From Methanolobus psychrotolerans (lineage in GTDB: Archaea; Halobacteriota; Methanosarcinia; Methanosarcinales; Methanosarcinaceae), in NCBI RefSeq assembly GCF_002243045.1, contig NZ_MBKP01000006.1, positions 1 through 64,000 of the forward strand: a DNA stretch of 64,000 bases, written 5' to 3'. Positions within the stretch are counted from its first letter, which is position 1. Each line of letters opens with the position of its first letter. The notes beneath the pieces are model-generated. The model saw nothing but the letters and a program-made list of their open reading frames with translations. It had not been told where the DNA came from and searched no databases. A program made the translations under genes and the position numbers. Of this stretch, positions 9,374 to 18,864 are shown one piece after another.

Positions 9374-9706
9374 GTGGAATCATACCTGAGTACTATTGAC
9401 GATAATAAGAAATTTTGTACGAAATGCGGAGCTGTGATCTTAAAGGAAGCTGAGATCTGTCCGCGTTGTGGTGTCAGACAGCCCCATACCTATTCAGGAA
9501 GGGGGCGGAAAGATAAAACTGCAGCCGCTTTGCTTGCTATATTCCTTGGCGGACTGGGAGCACATAAGTTCTATTTGAATAATTCTGGCGCCGGACTCCT
9601 GTACCTGTGCTTTTTCTGGACTTACATCCCTTCTCTTTTGGGTTTGATAGAAGGGATAATCTACCTGACGATGTCAAATGAAGAGTTTGACAGAAAGTAC
9701 AATTGA
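9374..9706 (+). CDS. Zinc-ribbon TM2-domain membrane protein
   Basis: Small membrane protein of unknown role. An N-terminal zinc ribbon (CTKCG...CPRCG) precedes a TM2 domain with KTAAALLAIFLGGLGAHKFY and a second helix around YLCFFWTYIPSLLGLIEGI, followed by the conserved DRKYN end. I place the start at GTG 9374 because a strong GAGGTGAT Shine-Dalgarno lies five bases upstream; a TTG at 9332 would add 14 residues without family similarity. TM2 proteins with zinc ribbons are common in archaea and bacteria and are thought to bend or sense membranes, but no function is established. Confidence 0.8.
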   Translation: MESYLSTIDDNKKFCTKCGAVILKEAEICPRCGVRQPHTYSGRGRKDKTAAALLAIFLGGLGAHKFYLNNSGAGLLYLCFFWTYIPSLLGLIEGIIYLTMSNEEFDRKYN

Positions 9707-9737
9707 GATTAGAATGACACAAAGCCAGTGATCCATA

Positions 9738-10211
9738 ATGAACTATATCGCTTCACTAAAACATGAGATCCTTTCGGGATTGAATGAAACGTCAAAGTAC
9801 CTGCTATCGCATCACGAATACCAGGAGTATTATAAATGCCTGGAACTAAAATTTAGCGGAAAAAAGCATTACATATGTTCCAGATGTCTTGGAATATATA
9901 CCGCTATTATATCGAATTTTCTGTATTATAGTTCCATTTCAGAGAAACACCTGCCATATGCAACGATTGCGCTTCTTCCAATGGCAGCACTTGTAGACTG
10001 GTCCGTCACAGCTTTTGGAATTCATAGAAGCAACAACTTATTTAGAATAATATCAGGTCTTCTTCTGGGAATTGCATATTTCAATGGATTGATATTGCTC
10101 TTCCAGAACCAAACTGATCATGTGATTCTTGCTATCGGAGCCTTCTATGCATCAATCTCCCTTTTGTTGCTCTATTTGAAGAAAATGTTAATGACGATTC
10201 CAAATTATTGA
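9738..10211 (+). CDS. DUF2085-type membrane protein
   Basis: 157-residue predicted membrane protein. It has the DUF2085 pattern: an N-terminal soluble stretch, a cysteine-containing KHYICSRCLGIYTA motif at the first helix, and four hydrophobic segments thereafter. The Cys-x-x-Cys at the membrane edge hints at metal or redox chemistry, but the family is uncharacterised. It follows the TM2 gene by 31 bp on the same strand and may be co-transcribed. Confidence 0.72.
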   Translation: MNYIASLKHEILSGLNETSKYLLSHHEYQEYYKCLELKFSGKKHYICSRCLGIYTAIISNFLYYSSISEKHLPYATIALLPMAALVDWSVTAFGIHRSNNLFRIISGLLLGIAYFNGLILLFQNQTDHVILAIGAFYASISLLLLYLKKMLMTIPNY

Positions 10212-10228
10212 CGAAAATTAATCTTCTA

Positions 10229-10912
10229 TCAAGGATGTGCGATCACAAGCATCGTATTCCCGCCCTTCTGGAACTCATAGTTCACTTTCTTCTCATGAAC
10301 AACAAACCCACGGGACAACAGAGAACCAATTACCTCATCAAGATGTATCGACTTCCTTGAATTGAGGTCCAGCAACGGGAATATCCTCACTTCACCCGCA
10401 ATCCTCAGTAGTTCATCGATCGCACGAATGTGAAAATCAAATGATAGCTGCTCCGAGTACAAGAACAGTAGATGCGATACCAGTGCCAGATCAAATGCAT
10501 TGTCGCTGAACGGCAATTCCGGCAGTTCGCCTGCAACGTAACGACCCTGTTTTTTGCCTTCCTCAAAATCCTCCAGAAATAGTTTCATGGAAGCCATGCG
10601 GATATTCCCCAGTTCCTCCACCGAAGAAATATTCCCCCATAAAAATTTATCCTGATTCGCACGGGTCTGCTCAAGCACTTCACTATAGGTTTCATTGATT
10701 CTTTGCTGGATAGTTTCCCTGTAAAAATTATAGACAGGATCCACGGAAATAACCGACTTCCCCTGCCTTGTCATCTCAAAGTTAAAACTTGCAGGACCAT
10801 CCCCACATCCAATAATAGACCTGTTCATGTCTTTATCTGTAAGATCGAACATATCAACATATTCCTGAAACGAACGACCCCATGGGACTATGTTCTGGTA
10901 CTGGATGGTCAT
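10229..10912 (-). CDS. Class I SAM-dependent methyltransferase
   Basis: Predicted methyltransferase of unknown substrate. Motif I is SIIGCGDGPASFNFEMTRQG, followed by the acidic VISVDP strand end that binds the SAM ribose, and LPFSDNAFDLALVSHLLF as motif IV. The N-terminus VPWGRSFQEYVDMFDL is shared with a family found in cyanobacteria and archaea. The open frame extends to 11005, but the extra 31 residues look non-homologous and run into the hicB promoter, so I start at the ATG at 10912. It is convergent with the DUF2085 gene. Confidence 0.78.
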   Translation of the reverse strand: MTIQYQNIVPWGRSFQEYVDMFDLTDKDMNRSIIGCGDGPASFNFEMTRQGKSVISVDPVYNFYRETIQQRINETYSEVLEQTRANQDKFLWGNISSVEELGNIRMASMKLFLEDFEEGKKQGRYVAGELPELPFSDNAFDLALVSHLLFLYSEQLSFDFHIRAIDELLRIAGEVRIFPLLDLNSRKSIHLDEVIGSLLSRGFVVHEKKVNYEFQKGGNTMLVIAHP

Positions 10913-11015
10913 GGAAAACACATTATTCCAATAGCAGATAAATCTGGTGTAAAATTTCGAATGATTAGAACTTCCCGCAAAAATGCTTAAATAAAGCCAT
11001 CGCATACTTCAGCAT

Positions 11016-11258
11016 ATGCAACAATCATACAAGTTCTCTGCAGTCATTCATAAAGAGGGTGACTGGTATGTATCATGGTGCCCTGAGCTGGACATTGCAA
11101 GCCATGGTAAGAATGTAGAAGAAGCTGTTGCTAACCTTAAGGAAGCTGTGGAGCTTTATCTGGAAGATGAGGATGCTACTACAGCAGAAGTTAATTCAAT
11201 CCTTACTACCACCTTTGAGGTCTCTTGTGACAACAATTCCCATTCTGTCAGTGCATGA
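11016..11258 (+). CDS. hicB: HicB-family antitoxin
   Basis: 80-residue HicB-type protein with the partial RNase-H-like fold: FSAVIHKEGDWYVSWCPELDIASHGKNVEEAVANLKEAVELYLED. Antitoxin that binds and blocks the HicA mRNA interferase and usually represses its operon, although this short form lacks a clear C-terminal DNA-binding domain. A TATA-like CTTAAATAAA lies about 25-30 bp upstream, so the message may be nearly leaderless. The hicA reading frame begins inside its 3' end. Confidence 0.87.
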   Translation: MQQSYKFSAVIHKEGDWYVSWCPELDIASHGKNVEEAVANLKEAVELYLEDEDATTAEVNSILTTTFEVSCDNNSHSVSA

Positions 11259-11458
11259 GGTTATTAAAATCCTTGAAGCTGTTGGTTTTCAAATAGTGTC
11301 ACAGAAGGAGAGCCATATTAAAATGAAAAAGAAAACTCCGGAGAAAACATTCATCACCATGTCCAAACTATGATGAAATCCCGATTGGTACACTAAGATC
11401 AATAATACGGCAATCGGGCATGACACCGGAAGAGTTCATGCAATTGTTCTCATTGTAG
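11227..11458 (+). pseudogene. hicA: HicA-type mRNA interferase toxin, frameshifted
   Basis: The toxin partner of the preceding hicB, in a -1/+1 broken form. A GTG at 11227, behind GAGGTCTCTT, opens TTIPILSVHEVIKILEAVGF and continues to the RNA-binding/catalytic SHIKMKKK block (HicA has a catalytic His here), then stops at 11373. The rest of the family sequence, DEIPIGTLRSIIRQSGMTPE, continues in the next frame to a TAG at 11456. Removing one T at about 11369 would restore a single 76-residue HicA. The toxin lacks its C-terminal third as written. It overlaps hicB by 32 bp. The alternative explanation is a sequencing error. Confidence 0.8.
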
Positions 11459-11508
11459 TTGGCCAGATATGCCATTGTGGATTGTTCCACGTTCTGGCAA
11501 ACATCCAC

Positions 11509-11895
11509 TTAATTCTTTTTTTGTACCAGAGCATACCCCATTCCTATAGTATAGATAGGCATACTCAGATATCGCATCCCGATATCTGTGAAGTACTGTC
11601 TAACTGTCATCTGGAAGAATCCTCCAAAAACCATTGAAAGGTCAAGCAAAAGATTCACTGCCAACCAGACAATTCCAAGAATAACACCCTCCCGGACATA
11701 ATCCGTTTCAACATCCCTGAAATACCTTACAGCAAGAAACACACCTACAAGAGCACCTGTAACAATCATAATGGACTTAAAGAATGTTTCATCGATTGTG
11801 AAATTTCCCTGTCTGTCCACAAAGGCAAAGGATACGATAAAAGGCACCATCCATACCAATAGCCCGTAAAGGAACATTTTGAGATATTTATTCAA
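11509..11895 (-). CDS. Four-helix membrane protein of unknown function
   Basis: 128 residues with four hydrophobic segments (about residues 6-27, 40-58, 68-91 and 105-124) separated by short charged loops. I do not recognise a named domain; similar small integral membrane proteins are common in Methanosarcina relatives. It is alone on its strand, convergent with hicBA. The start ATG is preceded by GGGGGACTTTCAAATTG, a weak ribosome site. Confidence 0.6.
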   Translation of the reverse strand: MNKYLKMFLYGLLVWMVPFIVSFAFVDRQGNFTIDETFFKSIMIVTGALVGVFLAVRYFRDVETDYVREGVILGIVWLAVNLLLDLSMVFGGFFQMTVRQYFTDIGMRYLSMPIYTIGMGYALVQKKN

Positions 11896-12024
11896 TTTGA
11901 AAGTCCCCCTGGTTTAGTATTCTTTTGTGAGAAATATCTTTCACTGATAAATTATATGCTTTCTTGATTTCATGCTAATAGGATATAAACGTTAATGAAA
12001 AAGAGATGAGGGATAAATCCCTCT

Positions 12025-15000
12025 TCAAACCACAGTCACATTCATTCCCTTCACCTCAGCCACAACCTCCGGGTTATAGTATGAGTAAGCCTTGCTCTCT
12101 GAAACAATAGCCTTCACCGGGAACAGCGCCTTAACCTGCATACTGAGATTCAGTTCCTCACCCGGCTGCATGTCATCGATATAGAGAATAACTTTTCTGC
12201 CAGCTATTTCGTAGCGGGTTATCAGGGATTCATCCTTGAGAGCTTCAAGACTTGAAGATACCGGACTGAAACCTGTCGGAACCGCAAGGTCCACTATCAT
12301 CATGCCACTGGAAGTTGTGCTGCCATCAATGCCACGGATGCCGTTGTACTTCACATGGGCATTCACGGTTACAATGTCGTTCACGGCTACATCAGTAGAA
12401 TCATATTCCACGTCAAGCTCGATCTCATTCTGCTCGGTGACTTCAGGCAGTATCACATTGAAACGCCTGAGGAGCTGATAGTTCAGGTCTCCTGTGCCAT
12501 CCATTTTTAGCTTCACATTCGATGTTCCGGCAGGGATCTCAATTATCTGCACCACATCGAAATTCTGCTGGTTCACTTTCACTGATCTTATCTCAGTGTC
12601 GTCTGCAATCACATGTACCGTAGCATCAATATCCCTTCCTGCTGATGCTGCTGCACTCATCAGTGCCCTGAAAGCCATGACAGTATCCTGTGTACTGGAA
12701 AATCCTCCGTTGGCATTACGCTGTGCTGAGATCCATTTCAGTGAAGAGATGGCAGTGGGGTTCTTTGCCTCGATCAGGGCAAGGGTCGCATATGCTGTTG
12801 TTTCCACGTTCTTGCTTGAGGGAACGATGAACCCATAACCACCGTAATCGTATGGCAATTCAACATTTCCGCCGCCATAGCCCCAGTAAGTGCCGGCATC
12901 ATCCTGTTTTGCAATTGCCAGCAGGTCATTCAGAGCCTCATCAGCAAATGGGCTGTTGAGTTTCTGAAGGACCAGAGTTCCGATTGCCAGAGCATAGGGG
13001 TCATCCTGGCTGGCAAGGTTGTCCTCAAGGTACTTCTGTGCATTTGCAATGACAACAGGGCTTGCAGAACCATATTCATGCAGTGCAAGGGTCACATATG
13101 CCGTCATGGCATAGGTTCCGCTTACACCACCCATCATGTCCTGGTGTATCACAAAACCGACCTGTTCCCATGAACCATCTTCCTGCTGATGGGACTCTAT
13201 CCAGTCTGCCGCCTCTGAGAGAATATTCTCATCGATGGTTGTCACATCCCTTGCACCACTGAACTGGGATAGTACGAAAGAGGTCAGCCAGAGACTTCCC
13301 TGGGCATCGCTCTCACCGAAGGCCGAGAAGGAGCCATCATTATGGCGGTAAGTCAATTGGCGTTGGTAGCCCGTAATGATAAACATCTCAGCCTTTGCCC
13401 TCACCTCCGGGTTATCCTGTCCGGTTGCCTTCAGGTAGCGCAATACTTCCACGTCAGTGGAGAAAAGCATCATGTTCTGCTCACCGCATCCGTAAGGCAT
13501 ACCCAGCAGGTCATCCACCCCGCTTATGCTCTGTGCAACAATGCTTGGAGTAAAGCTCACAAGCACTTTTTCAGAATCAGGAACTATGCCCTCCGGCAAG
13601 GTTGTGTCCAGTTCCACAGAACCGTTGCTGAGCACCCCGTTATCTACAATCTCACGGGTTGCACCTTCTGCCTCAACGATCATATCCTTCCTGACTGCAT
13701 CAGCTCTTTTTGTAGTCTGTCCCATGATCTCGATAACCTGCTTTCCAACCTCGGTTGGACTTATCGTGAAACTGGTATATCCCACACCATTACCATCCAC
13801 AGTTACGGTCTGCACATCATCACCAATGATATCGAACCAGTCAGCACCCGATAGTGTGAGTTTAACGTCCTGCTCTGTATCAAGATAATTGTATACCTGC
13901 ACCTGAACAGGGAATGTCTCCCCCCTTGTAACGGAATATGGCAGGTCCGGATCAACGAAGAAATCCTGGAAAACTGTCAGACGGGATTCTGAGATGCCAA
14001 TACCCTCCGGTCCGGAAGAAACAGCATGTAACCTCCATGTGGTTATGCTGTCCGGTGCTGTCAGGTCAAGACTTGCAAGACCTGCATCATCAGTGAGTAG
14101 TTCAGGCATCCAGATCCATGTCTCAGGGAAGAACTGGCGTACACGCTGTACCTCTGCAAGCTCCCCGCCTTCGTCACCACTGGAGGCTGTGGTTTCCTCT
14201 GTAGGTATCGCTTCATCCATGGCAGGCATCTCTGCAACCATTTCCTCCTCCACTACAAAGTCCATACCATCCACATCTGCGAAAAAACCTGCAAAATTAT
14301 TCACTTCAAATTCCGCCTTATTCGGTGATTGTGGAACTTCAATAGCAGGTGAAGCCATCACTACCATACCGGCATTTTGCAGCACATCATAGGCACCTTC
14401 CACGTACCATGAAGGATGTGACTCTGCCATTGGCTCCATGAAGCGCTTTTCCAGCTCACTGAAGACCTGCATGAGATTGAGTCTGCCCTCACTTAGTGCA
14501 TAAACGGACTCATCTACTATGGAAAAACCTATCATGGACCTGCTTCCTGCATCAAAATCAACTGTAACATTGTCCCCGGGCTCCACTGAATCACTGTCAA
14601 AGGAACTGGAAAGATCAACCTGTGTTGAGAATTCCACATCAAATGGAAGCACATCCGCAGACACCTCGCTGTTAGGGTTTATCATGTATGCCACTACTTT
14701 TGCCTGCGGGCTCATCTGTGGCGTCACAGGTATGCTTATGTCACTTTCATCACTGGTAGCTGAATATACGGTCCTGCCATTTGCGAACACATCATAGAAC
14801 ACAGTTCCCGGATTTGTGGAGTAGACACGGAAGGAGATCGTGTCCCCTACTTGCGGCACTCCCTCGCTTGTCTGGGAGATATGTATGAAACTGGCACTGG
14901 GCGAGTAGGCTGCATTCAGGGACACACTGGTCCATGCATCATTTCCACTGGCATCGATGAAAAGGTGGTTACTGTCTTCTGGCATCTCGTATTCAAGCAT

Positions 15001-16248
15001 TGCAATACCATCCGTGGTAGTTACCGTTTCCTTGTCCTCAGTAATCTCGTAGGACTCATTCCTTATGCGAGTTTCCACGGTCACTTCAGCATCCACAGGA
15101 TTGCCTCCGGGGTCCTTTGTTACCAGAAGCACCTGCAATGGCATTCCCGGTTTAATCGTATTGGACTCTGGAATAAGCTGGATTACAAGAGGAGACTCGG
15201 AAATTGTGAGCAATTTGTTAGTGGTCTCACTGTGGTTGCCGGTGTCTGTGACAGTCACGTCAAGCATGAGACTTGCCTGACCGCCTGCCCCATATGTTCC
15301 TGCTGCATATTCTACGGCAGGGAGTTCAAACTCAATTGAACCGTCCTCCAGCGTCCCGGAGAAGGTTGCGTATTGCTCCCATTCACCCACATAGCGCGAG
15401 GCTTCCACAAGCACATCTCCTTCAACCTCCTTGCCAAAGAAGTAGTTGACTGAAACCGTACCTGTTATCTCATCAGAGACAAGGAACCATTCCTGTGGTG
15501 TTTCCAGTGAAACGTCGAACTTCGGGAGCACATATTTGTCCACCTGGATATCAACATTGGAGGAAGAATCACCTGCTGTTGCGATTATCTTCCATGTGCC
15601 CAGATTCAGTTCGGATGCAAGTGGCAGGTCAAAGGAAGCAACACCGTATTCGTTGGAGTTTAGTTCTTCCTTGAAGACCTTGATGCCTTTGGCATCTGTG
15701 ATCTCAATGGTAATGTTCTCCTGAACAGGTACAAGATTGTTGTTCAGAGAGAGAATTCTTCCATGTATCGTCTGCCCCGGTTTGTAGATCGGCTTGTCGG
15801 TCTCAATGAACAGTGGATTGCTCCTTACCACTTCCACAGTTGCCTTGAATTCTGTGTCAAAACCCGAAGGCTTCGCGGTCAGCACATAGCTACCCTCTTC
15901 AACATCAGGAACTTCAAAGGAAGCCACAACATTCCCTAAATCAGAGGTTGATGCCCGGACAAGTGTAATTTCATTATTGCCCTCATCAGTTAGTGTATAT
16001 TCCACACACCGGGTCACCGGCTGGTTGTCAGAGAAAGCCGCCATTGTCACTGAACTTTCCCCACCTGCGAAAAGCATCTTCGGTGCAAGTATCAGGAACT
16101 CATCCCCTGAAGAGGACACCTGGCCGCTGCACGGACCGGCTATGTTGGATGATAGTTTATTATCATTCCCGATACATCCTGAAATTAAAACTGCAAACAA
16201 CGATACTATTACTATGAAAGAACCTGCTTTTTTCCCTATTAATTTCAC
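12025..16248 (-). CDS. Alpha-2-macroglobulin-like thioester lipoprotein
   Basis: A 1407-residue secreted protein. It starts at a GTG behind GGAGTGG, has a short signal peptide and a lipobox (VLISGC, Cys near residue 25), so it should be lipid-anchored outside the cell. Successive macroglobulin-type beta domains fill residues 50-650, including FIETDKPIYKPGQTIHGR, a hallmark MG-domain segment. An acidic Met/Glu/Ser-rich stretch around 690-735 replaces the bait region and precedes RVRQFFPETWIW. The thioester is intact: GMPYGCGEQNMM with Cys921, followed by an alpha/alpha thioester domain and a C-terminal receptor-like domain. In bacteria such proteins trap proteases at the cell surface; the same role is an inference here. 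No penicillin-binding protein 1C partner is present. Confidence 0.9.
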   Translation of the reverse strand: MKLIGKKAGSFIVIVSLFAVLISGCIGNDNKLSSNIAGPCSGQVSSSGDEFLILAPKMLFAGGESSVTMAAFSDNQPVTRCVEYTLTDEGNNEITLVRASTSDLGNVVASFEVPDVEEGSYVLTAKPSGFDTEFKATVEVVRSNPLFIETDKPIYKPGQTIHGRILSLNNNLVPVQENITIEITDAKGIKVFKEELNSNEYGVASFDLPLASELNLGTWKIIATAGDSSSNVDIQVDKYVLPKFDVSLETPQEWFLVSDEITGTVSVNYFFGKEVEGDVLVEASRYVGEWEQYATFSGTLEDGSIEFELPAVEYAAGTYGAGGQASLMLDVTVTDTGNHSETTNKLLTISESPLVIQLIPESNTIKPGMPLQVLLVTKDPGGNPVDAEVTVETRIRNESYEITEDKETVTTTDGIAMLEYEMPEDSNHLFIDASGNDAWTSVSLNAAYSPSASFIHISQTSEGVPQVGDTISFRVYSTNPGTVFYDVFANGRTVYSATSDESDISIPVTPQMSPQAKVVAYMINPNSEVSADVLPFDVEFSTQVDLSSSFDSDSVEPGDNVTVDFDAGSRSMIGFSIVDESVYALSEGRLNLMQVFSELEKRFMEPMAESHPSWYVEGAYDVLQNAGMVVMASPAIEVPQSPNKAEFEVNNFAGFFADVDGMDFVVEEEMVAEMPAMDEAIPTEETTASSGDEGGELAEVQRVRQFFPETWIWMPELLTDDAGLASLDLTAPDSITTWRLHAVSSGPEGIGISESRLTVFQDFFVDPDLPYSVTRGETFPVQVQVYNYLDTEQDVKLTLSGADWFDIIGDDVQTVTVDGNGVGYTSFTISPTEVGKQVIEIMGQTTKRADAVRKDMIVEAEGATREIVDNGVLSNGSVELDTTLPEGIVPDSEKVLVSFTPSIVAQSISGVDDLLGMPYGCGEQNMMLFSTDVEVLRYLKATGQDNPEVRAKAEMFIITGYQRQLTYRHNDGSFSAFGESDAQGSLWLTSFVLSQFSGARDVTTIDENILSEAADWIESHQQEDGSWEQVGFVIHQDMMGGVSGTYAMTAYVTLALHEYGSASPVVIANAQKYLEDNLASQDDPYALAIGTLVLQKLNSPFADEALNDLLAIAKQDDAGTYWGYGGGNVELPYDYGGYGFIVPSSKNVETTAYATLALIEAKNPTAISSLKWISAQRNANGGFSSTQDTVMAFRALMSAAASAGRDIDATVHVIADDTEIRSVKVNQQNFDVVQIIEIPAGTSNVKLKMDGTGDLNYQLLRRFNVILPEVTEQNEIELDVEYDSTDVAVNDIVTVNAHVKYNGIRGIDGSTTSSGMMIVDLAVPTGFSPVSSSLEALKDESLITRYEIAGRKVILYIDDMQPGEELNLSMQVKALFPVKAIVSESKAYSYYNPEVVAEVKGMNVTVV

Positions 16249-16389
16249 TTTTAACCACTCCAGACTAAGAGTATTTGTTTCTTAGTATAGAGTTTAGTAG
16301 TGGAACTGTATATACTTTGCTTAAACTTCAAAGATGTTTGAAGTTATAGGGAGTTGAGCAAAGTGGTTTTGAAAATAGAGAACGAAAAA

Positions 16390-17667
16390 TTAAATTTCTG
16401 CTATTGTCCAGCGATCGTAGTGCTCAGTAATAACCACAGACACTCCATCACCCCTTACTGCTGCTGTATCGTTTATCATTGTGAATTTACCCTGATATCC
16501 ACCTGTGACAATATTCCCATTCAGGAAAAGTAAGACATTTTCACCATACTCAAATGAAGGAGCATCTTCAACCCATATGGAATCTTCACCCACAGTACCC
16601 CCCTCAACTCTTATTACCCATTCCTGAGTGTCATAGGAACTTTTAAGATATTTGTTAACATGAATTCCAACATCAGTATAGATCATGTCTTCAGTTCCGA
16701 TGTTCAGTTCACTATCAGGTTTATCCGGTCTTTGTCCGTCAGGAGTATTCCATCTTGACGGGTAAGCACCTGTGACGGTTCCTGCAATAATAAGGGATGA
16801 ACGGGAGTCTAATTCTTCAATAGTTAGAGATTCAGTTATCCCTGAAACTTCCGCGTTCAAACCTTCATTGTCGGAAGCTGATTTTGAGTTAATGAACTCT
16901 TCGAACTCTGTCATATTAAGAGAAGAATTAACGACTTCATAGGGAACATTATCTATCTCTATTGACTTATTGTCCACAATGTAGACTCGTGAAACACCGC
17001 CGGAATAGTTGTAGAAATAAAGAAAATACCTGTATCCATTGGAAAAAGGTTCTTCCGGTTCTTCCATCTGGTAGCTGTCAAGATCAGAAAGTAGTTTTTT
17101 GATTGTGGTTATGTTCTCTGTGGTACCGGATTCCCTGCTCAGTCCATTTATGATTGACACTTTTGTCATTTCGTATGTACTAACCTTTATAAGAGAACTG
17201 ATACTGTCGTTTCCTTCGCCCTTTCGTTGAACAGATACATCCAGAGGATTTACGAGTCCTCTCAATTCAGTCATATTGATCGGCGTATTGTTGACCTTAT
17301 AATAAACTCCATTGATCTCCAGAAGGTCTTCCTGAATTATGCTTAAATTGTAGATTTCGGTTGAATCGTGGAAAAACTTAAAGGAATAATAAGTTCTGCT
17401 TGAAACTGACCCGAGCCCTATTTCTTCTAAATTGAGCGCATCAAGAACTTCGATCAGTTGATCTATAGTTTCTTCATCATCGATTGTGATAAGTTCACCA
17501 TTTAATCCATTACGAGCAGACACACTGGTGATATTATAATCATCTATATCCGTTAGCACTGCAATTGTGTTGTTTTCAGTTTCGTTCTGCTCGGCTAAGC
17601 ATCCTGAAAAAAAGAGCGTACCACACAAAAGAAGACATAAGATTAAATGGCTCATTATTTTGTTCAT
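16390..17667 (-). CDS. Repeat-domain surface lipoprotein
   Basis: Secreted lipoprotein of unknown function, 425 residues from the ATG at 17667; longer starts up to 17763 only add residues before the signal peptide. MNKIMSHLILCLLL is followed by the lipobox LFFSGC. The mature protein has two related domains of about 100 residues, seen in the parallel pairs VSARNGLNGE/VSIINGLSRE and INGVYYKVNNTPINMTE/IDNVPYEVVNSSLNMTE, and a distinct C-terminal domain containing LIIAGTVTGAYPSRWNTPDG. Many N-x-S/T sites suggest glycosylation. The neighbouring pseudogene at 17820-18265 encodes a single copy of the same domain, so the region grew by duplication. Confidence 0.72.
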   Translation of the reverse strand: MNKIMSHLILCLLLCGTLFFSGCLAEQNETENNTIAVLTDIDDYNITSVSARNGLNGELITIDDEETIDQLIEVLDALNLEEIGLGSVSSRTYYSFKFFHDSTEIYNLSIIQEDLLEINGVYYKVNNTPINMTELRGLVNPLDVSVQRKGEGNDSISSLIKVSTYEMTKVSIINGLSRESGTTENITTIKKLLSDLDSYQMEEPEEPFSNGYRYFLYFYNYSGGVSRVYIVDNKSIEIDNVPYEVVNSSLNMTEFEEFINSKSASDNEGLNAEVSGITESLTIEELDSRSSLIIAGTVTGAYPSRWNTPDGQRPDKPDSELNIGTEDMIYTDVGIHVNKYLKSSYDTQEWVIRVEGGTVGEDSIWVEDAPSFEYGENVLLFLNGNIVTGGYQGKFTMINDTAAVRGDGVSVVITEHYDRWTIAEI

Positions 17668-17819
17668 TCCAATATCACTACCAACGTTGAAAGAAAGCAA
17701 ACCTTGTAGGTTAGATAATAATACAATCAAAATTTGATTATTATATAAAATAATTGTGGACATATATCCAACTGAAAAACAGATGGATAAAAACCTGTCA
17801 ACAAATCACTGAAATATAC

Positions 17820-18265
17820 CTATGACGATTCGATAATTTCTCCAAATGCTGCTATATCCACAGAAGAGTTATCAACTTCATAGTAAATTCCATCAACATT
17901 AATAATGCGCTCATCGACAATTGTTATTCTGGAAACTTTGCCTGAGCCACTGTAAAGATCCATGAAATAACGGCAGCCACCTATATCCACTTGATCGTCC
18001 ATCATTTCAAGCGAATAACGGTCAAGCTGGATGATGAGTTTCTCTATTGTTGCTTTATCATCTATACTGCCAGATTCCCCGCTCATCCCATTAAAGACAG
18101 ATATACTTGTAATAGTAAAGCCATCAATCTCAGCAAGTCCATGGCACTTCTGTTATTAGTAGACTCTACGAGGTAACCATCAGATGACTGTGCTATGCAA
18201 CCTGAAAAGAATATGACGATGCATAAAAGAATGCAAACGCCAGGATAGTAAGGTATTCGGCTCAT
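17820..18265 (-). pseudogene. Single-domain paralogue of the repeat lipoprotein, frameshifted
   Basis: The 5' part (from ATG 18265) encodes a signal peptide with lipobox IVIFFSGCIAQ. Around 18131-18140 the frame changes; the continuation AEIDGFTITSISVFNGMSGE then runs to the stop at 17820 through IEKLIIQLDRYSLEMMDDQ and VDGIYYEVDNSSVDIAAF. This matches one repeat of the 16390-17667 product closely, including its position after the lipobox. One missing base near TTGCTGAG would reconnect the frames. It is either a true pseudogene or a base-call error; the two halves alone would give a truncated lipoprotein. Confidence 0.7.
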
Positions 18266-18372
18266 TGAACTCTGTACCAAGTAGGTGCACATAAGATATA
18301 AATGTGTGATACTCGTAAATAAAAACTACAAGTTGACCTTAATGGACCATACATCAAAATCAGGAGATTTGC

Positions 18373-18825
18373 CTACAGAACAGTGATCTTGTCAATTCTG
18401 GCAAAACGATACCTTGATATTTTGCATTCAATTGTATCACCAATCTTTATTTTGTTGAAATCTTCCATACTGACAAAATAAGTGACTGTGTCCCCTTCCT
18501 GAGCATCATTTGCAGGGTCATCAGAGATGAGCCTTATACCAACATAGTAATCAACGCGAGAATATTTCCTTTCCAGAAGCTCTTTTAGTGAATTGTTTAT
18601 ATAGAGATTCCTGTCTTCCTGAGAAAATAATTTTTCTACGTCGCTACTTTCTGCAAGTATCCACGGTCCGTCTGGATATGGTCGATTGAAGATGCTTTCA
18701 CAAGTATTTCCATAATAGCCATTAATCACTTTGTGTTCAACAACACCCTCTACTTCAACAGGCATGAGCATATAGACTATTGGCATACAAATGCAAAAAA
18801 TCAATATCAATAATTTTCTGTTCAT
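18373..18825 (-). CDS. Membrane-anchored or secreted protein, unknown
   Basis: 150 residues with one N-terminal hydrophobic segment (residues 4-22, MNRKLLILIFCICMPIVYML) and a hydrophilic, probably beta-rich remainder. The C-terminal part FVSMEDFNKIKIGDTIECKISRYRFARI resembles a small OB or SH3-like barrel, but I recognise no family. It lies in the run of minus-strand surface-protein genes and is separated from its neighbours by 100 bp or less of AT-rich DNA. Confidence 0.55.
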   Translation of the reverse strand: MNRKLLILIFCICMPIVYMLMPVEVEGVVEHKVINGYYGNTCESIFNRPYPDGPWILAESSDVEKLFSQEDRNLYINNSLKELLERKYSRVDYYVGIRLISDDPANDAQEGDTVTYFVSMEDFNKIKIGDTIECKISRYRFARIDKITVL

Positions 18826-18864
18826 TGTATCATTACAAAAAATATTGCTGGCACTGCCAGCAAT

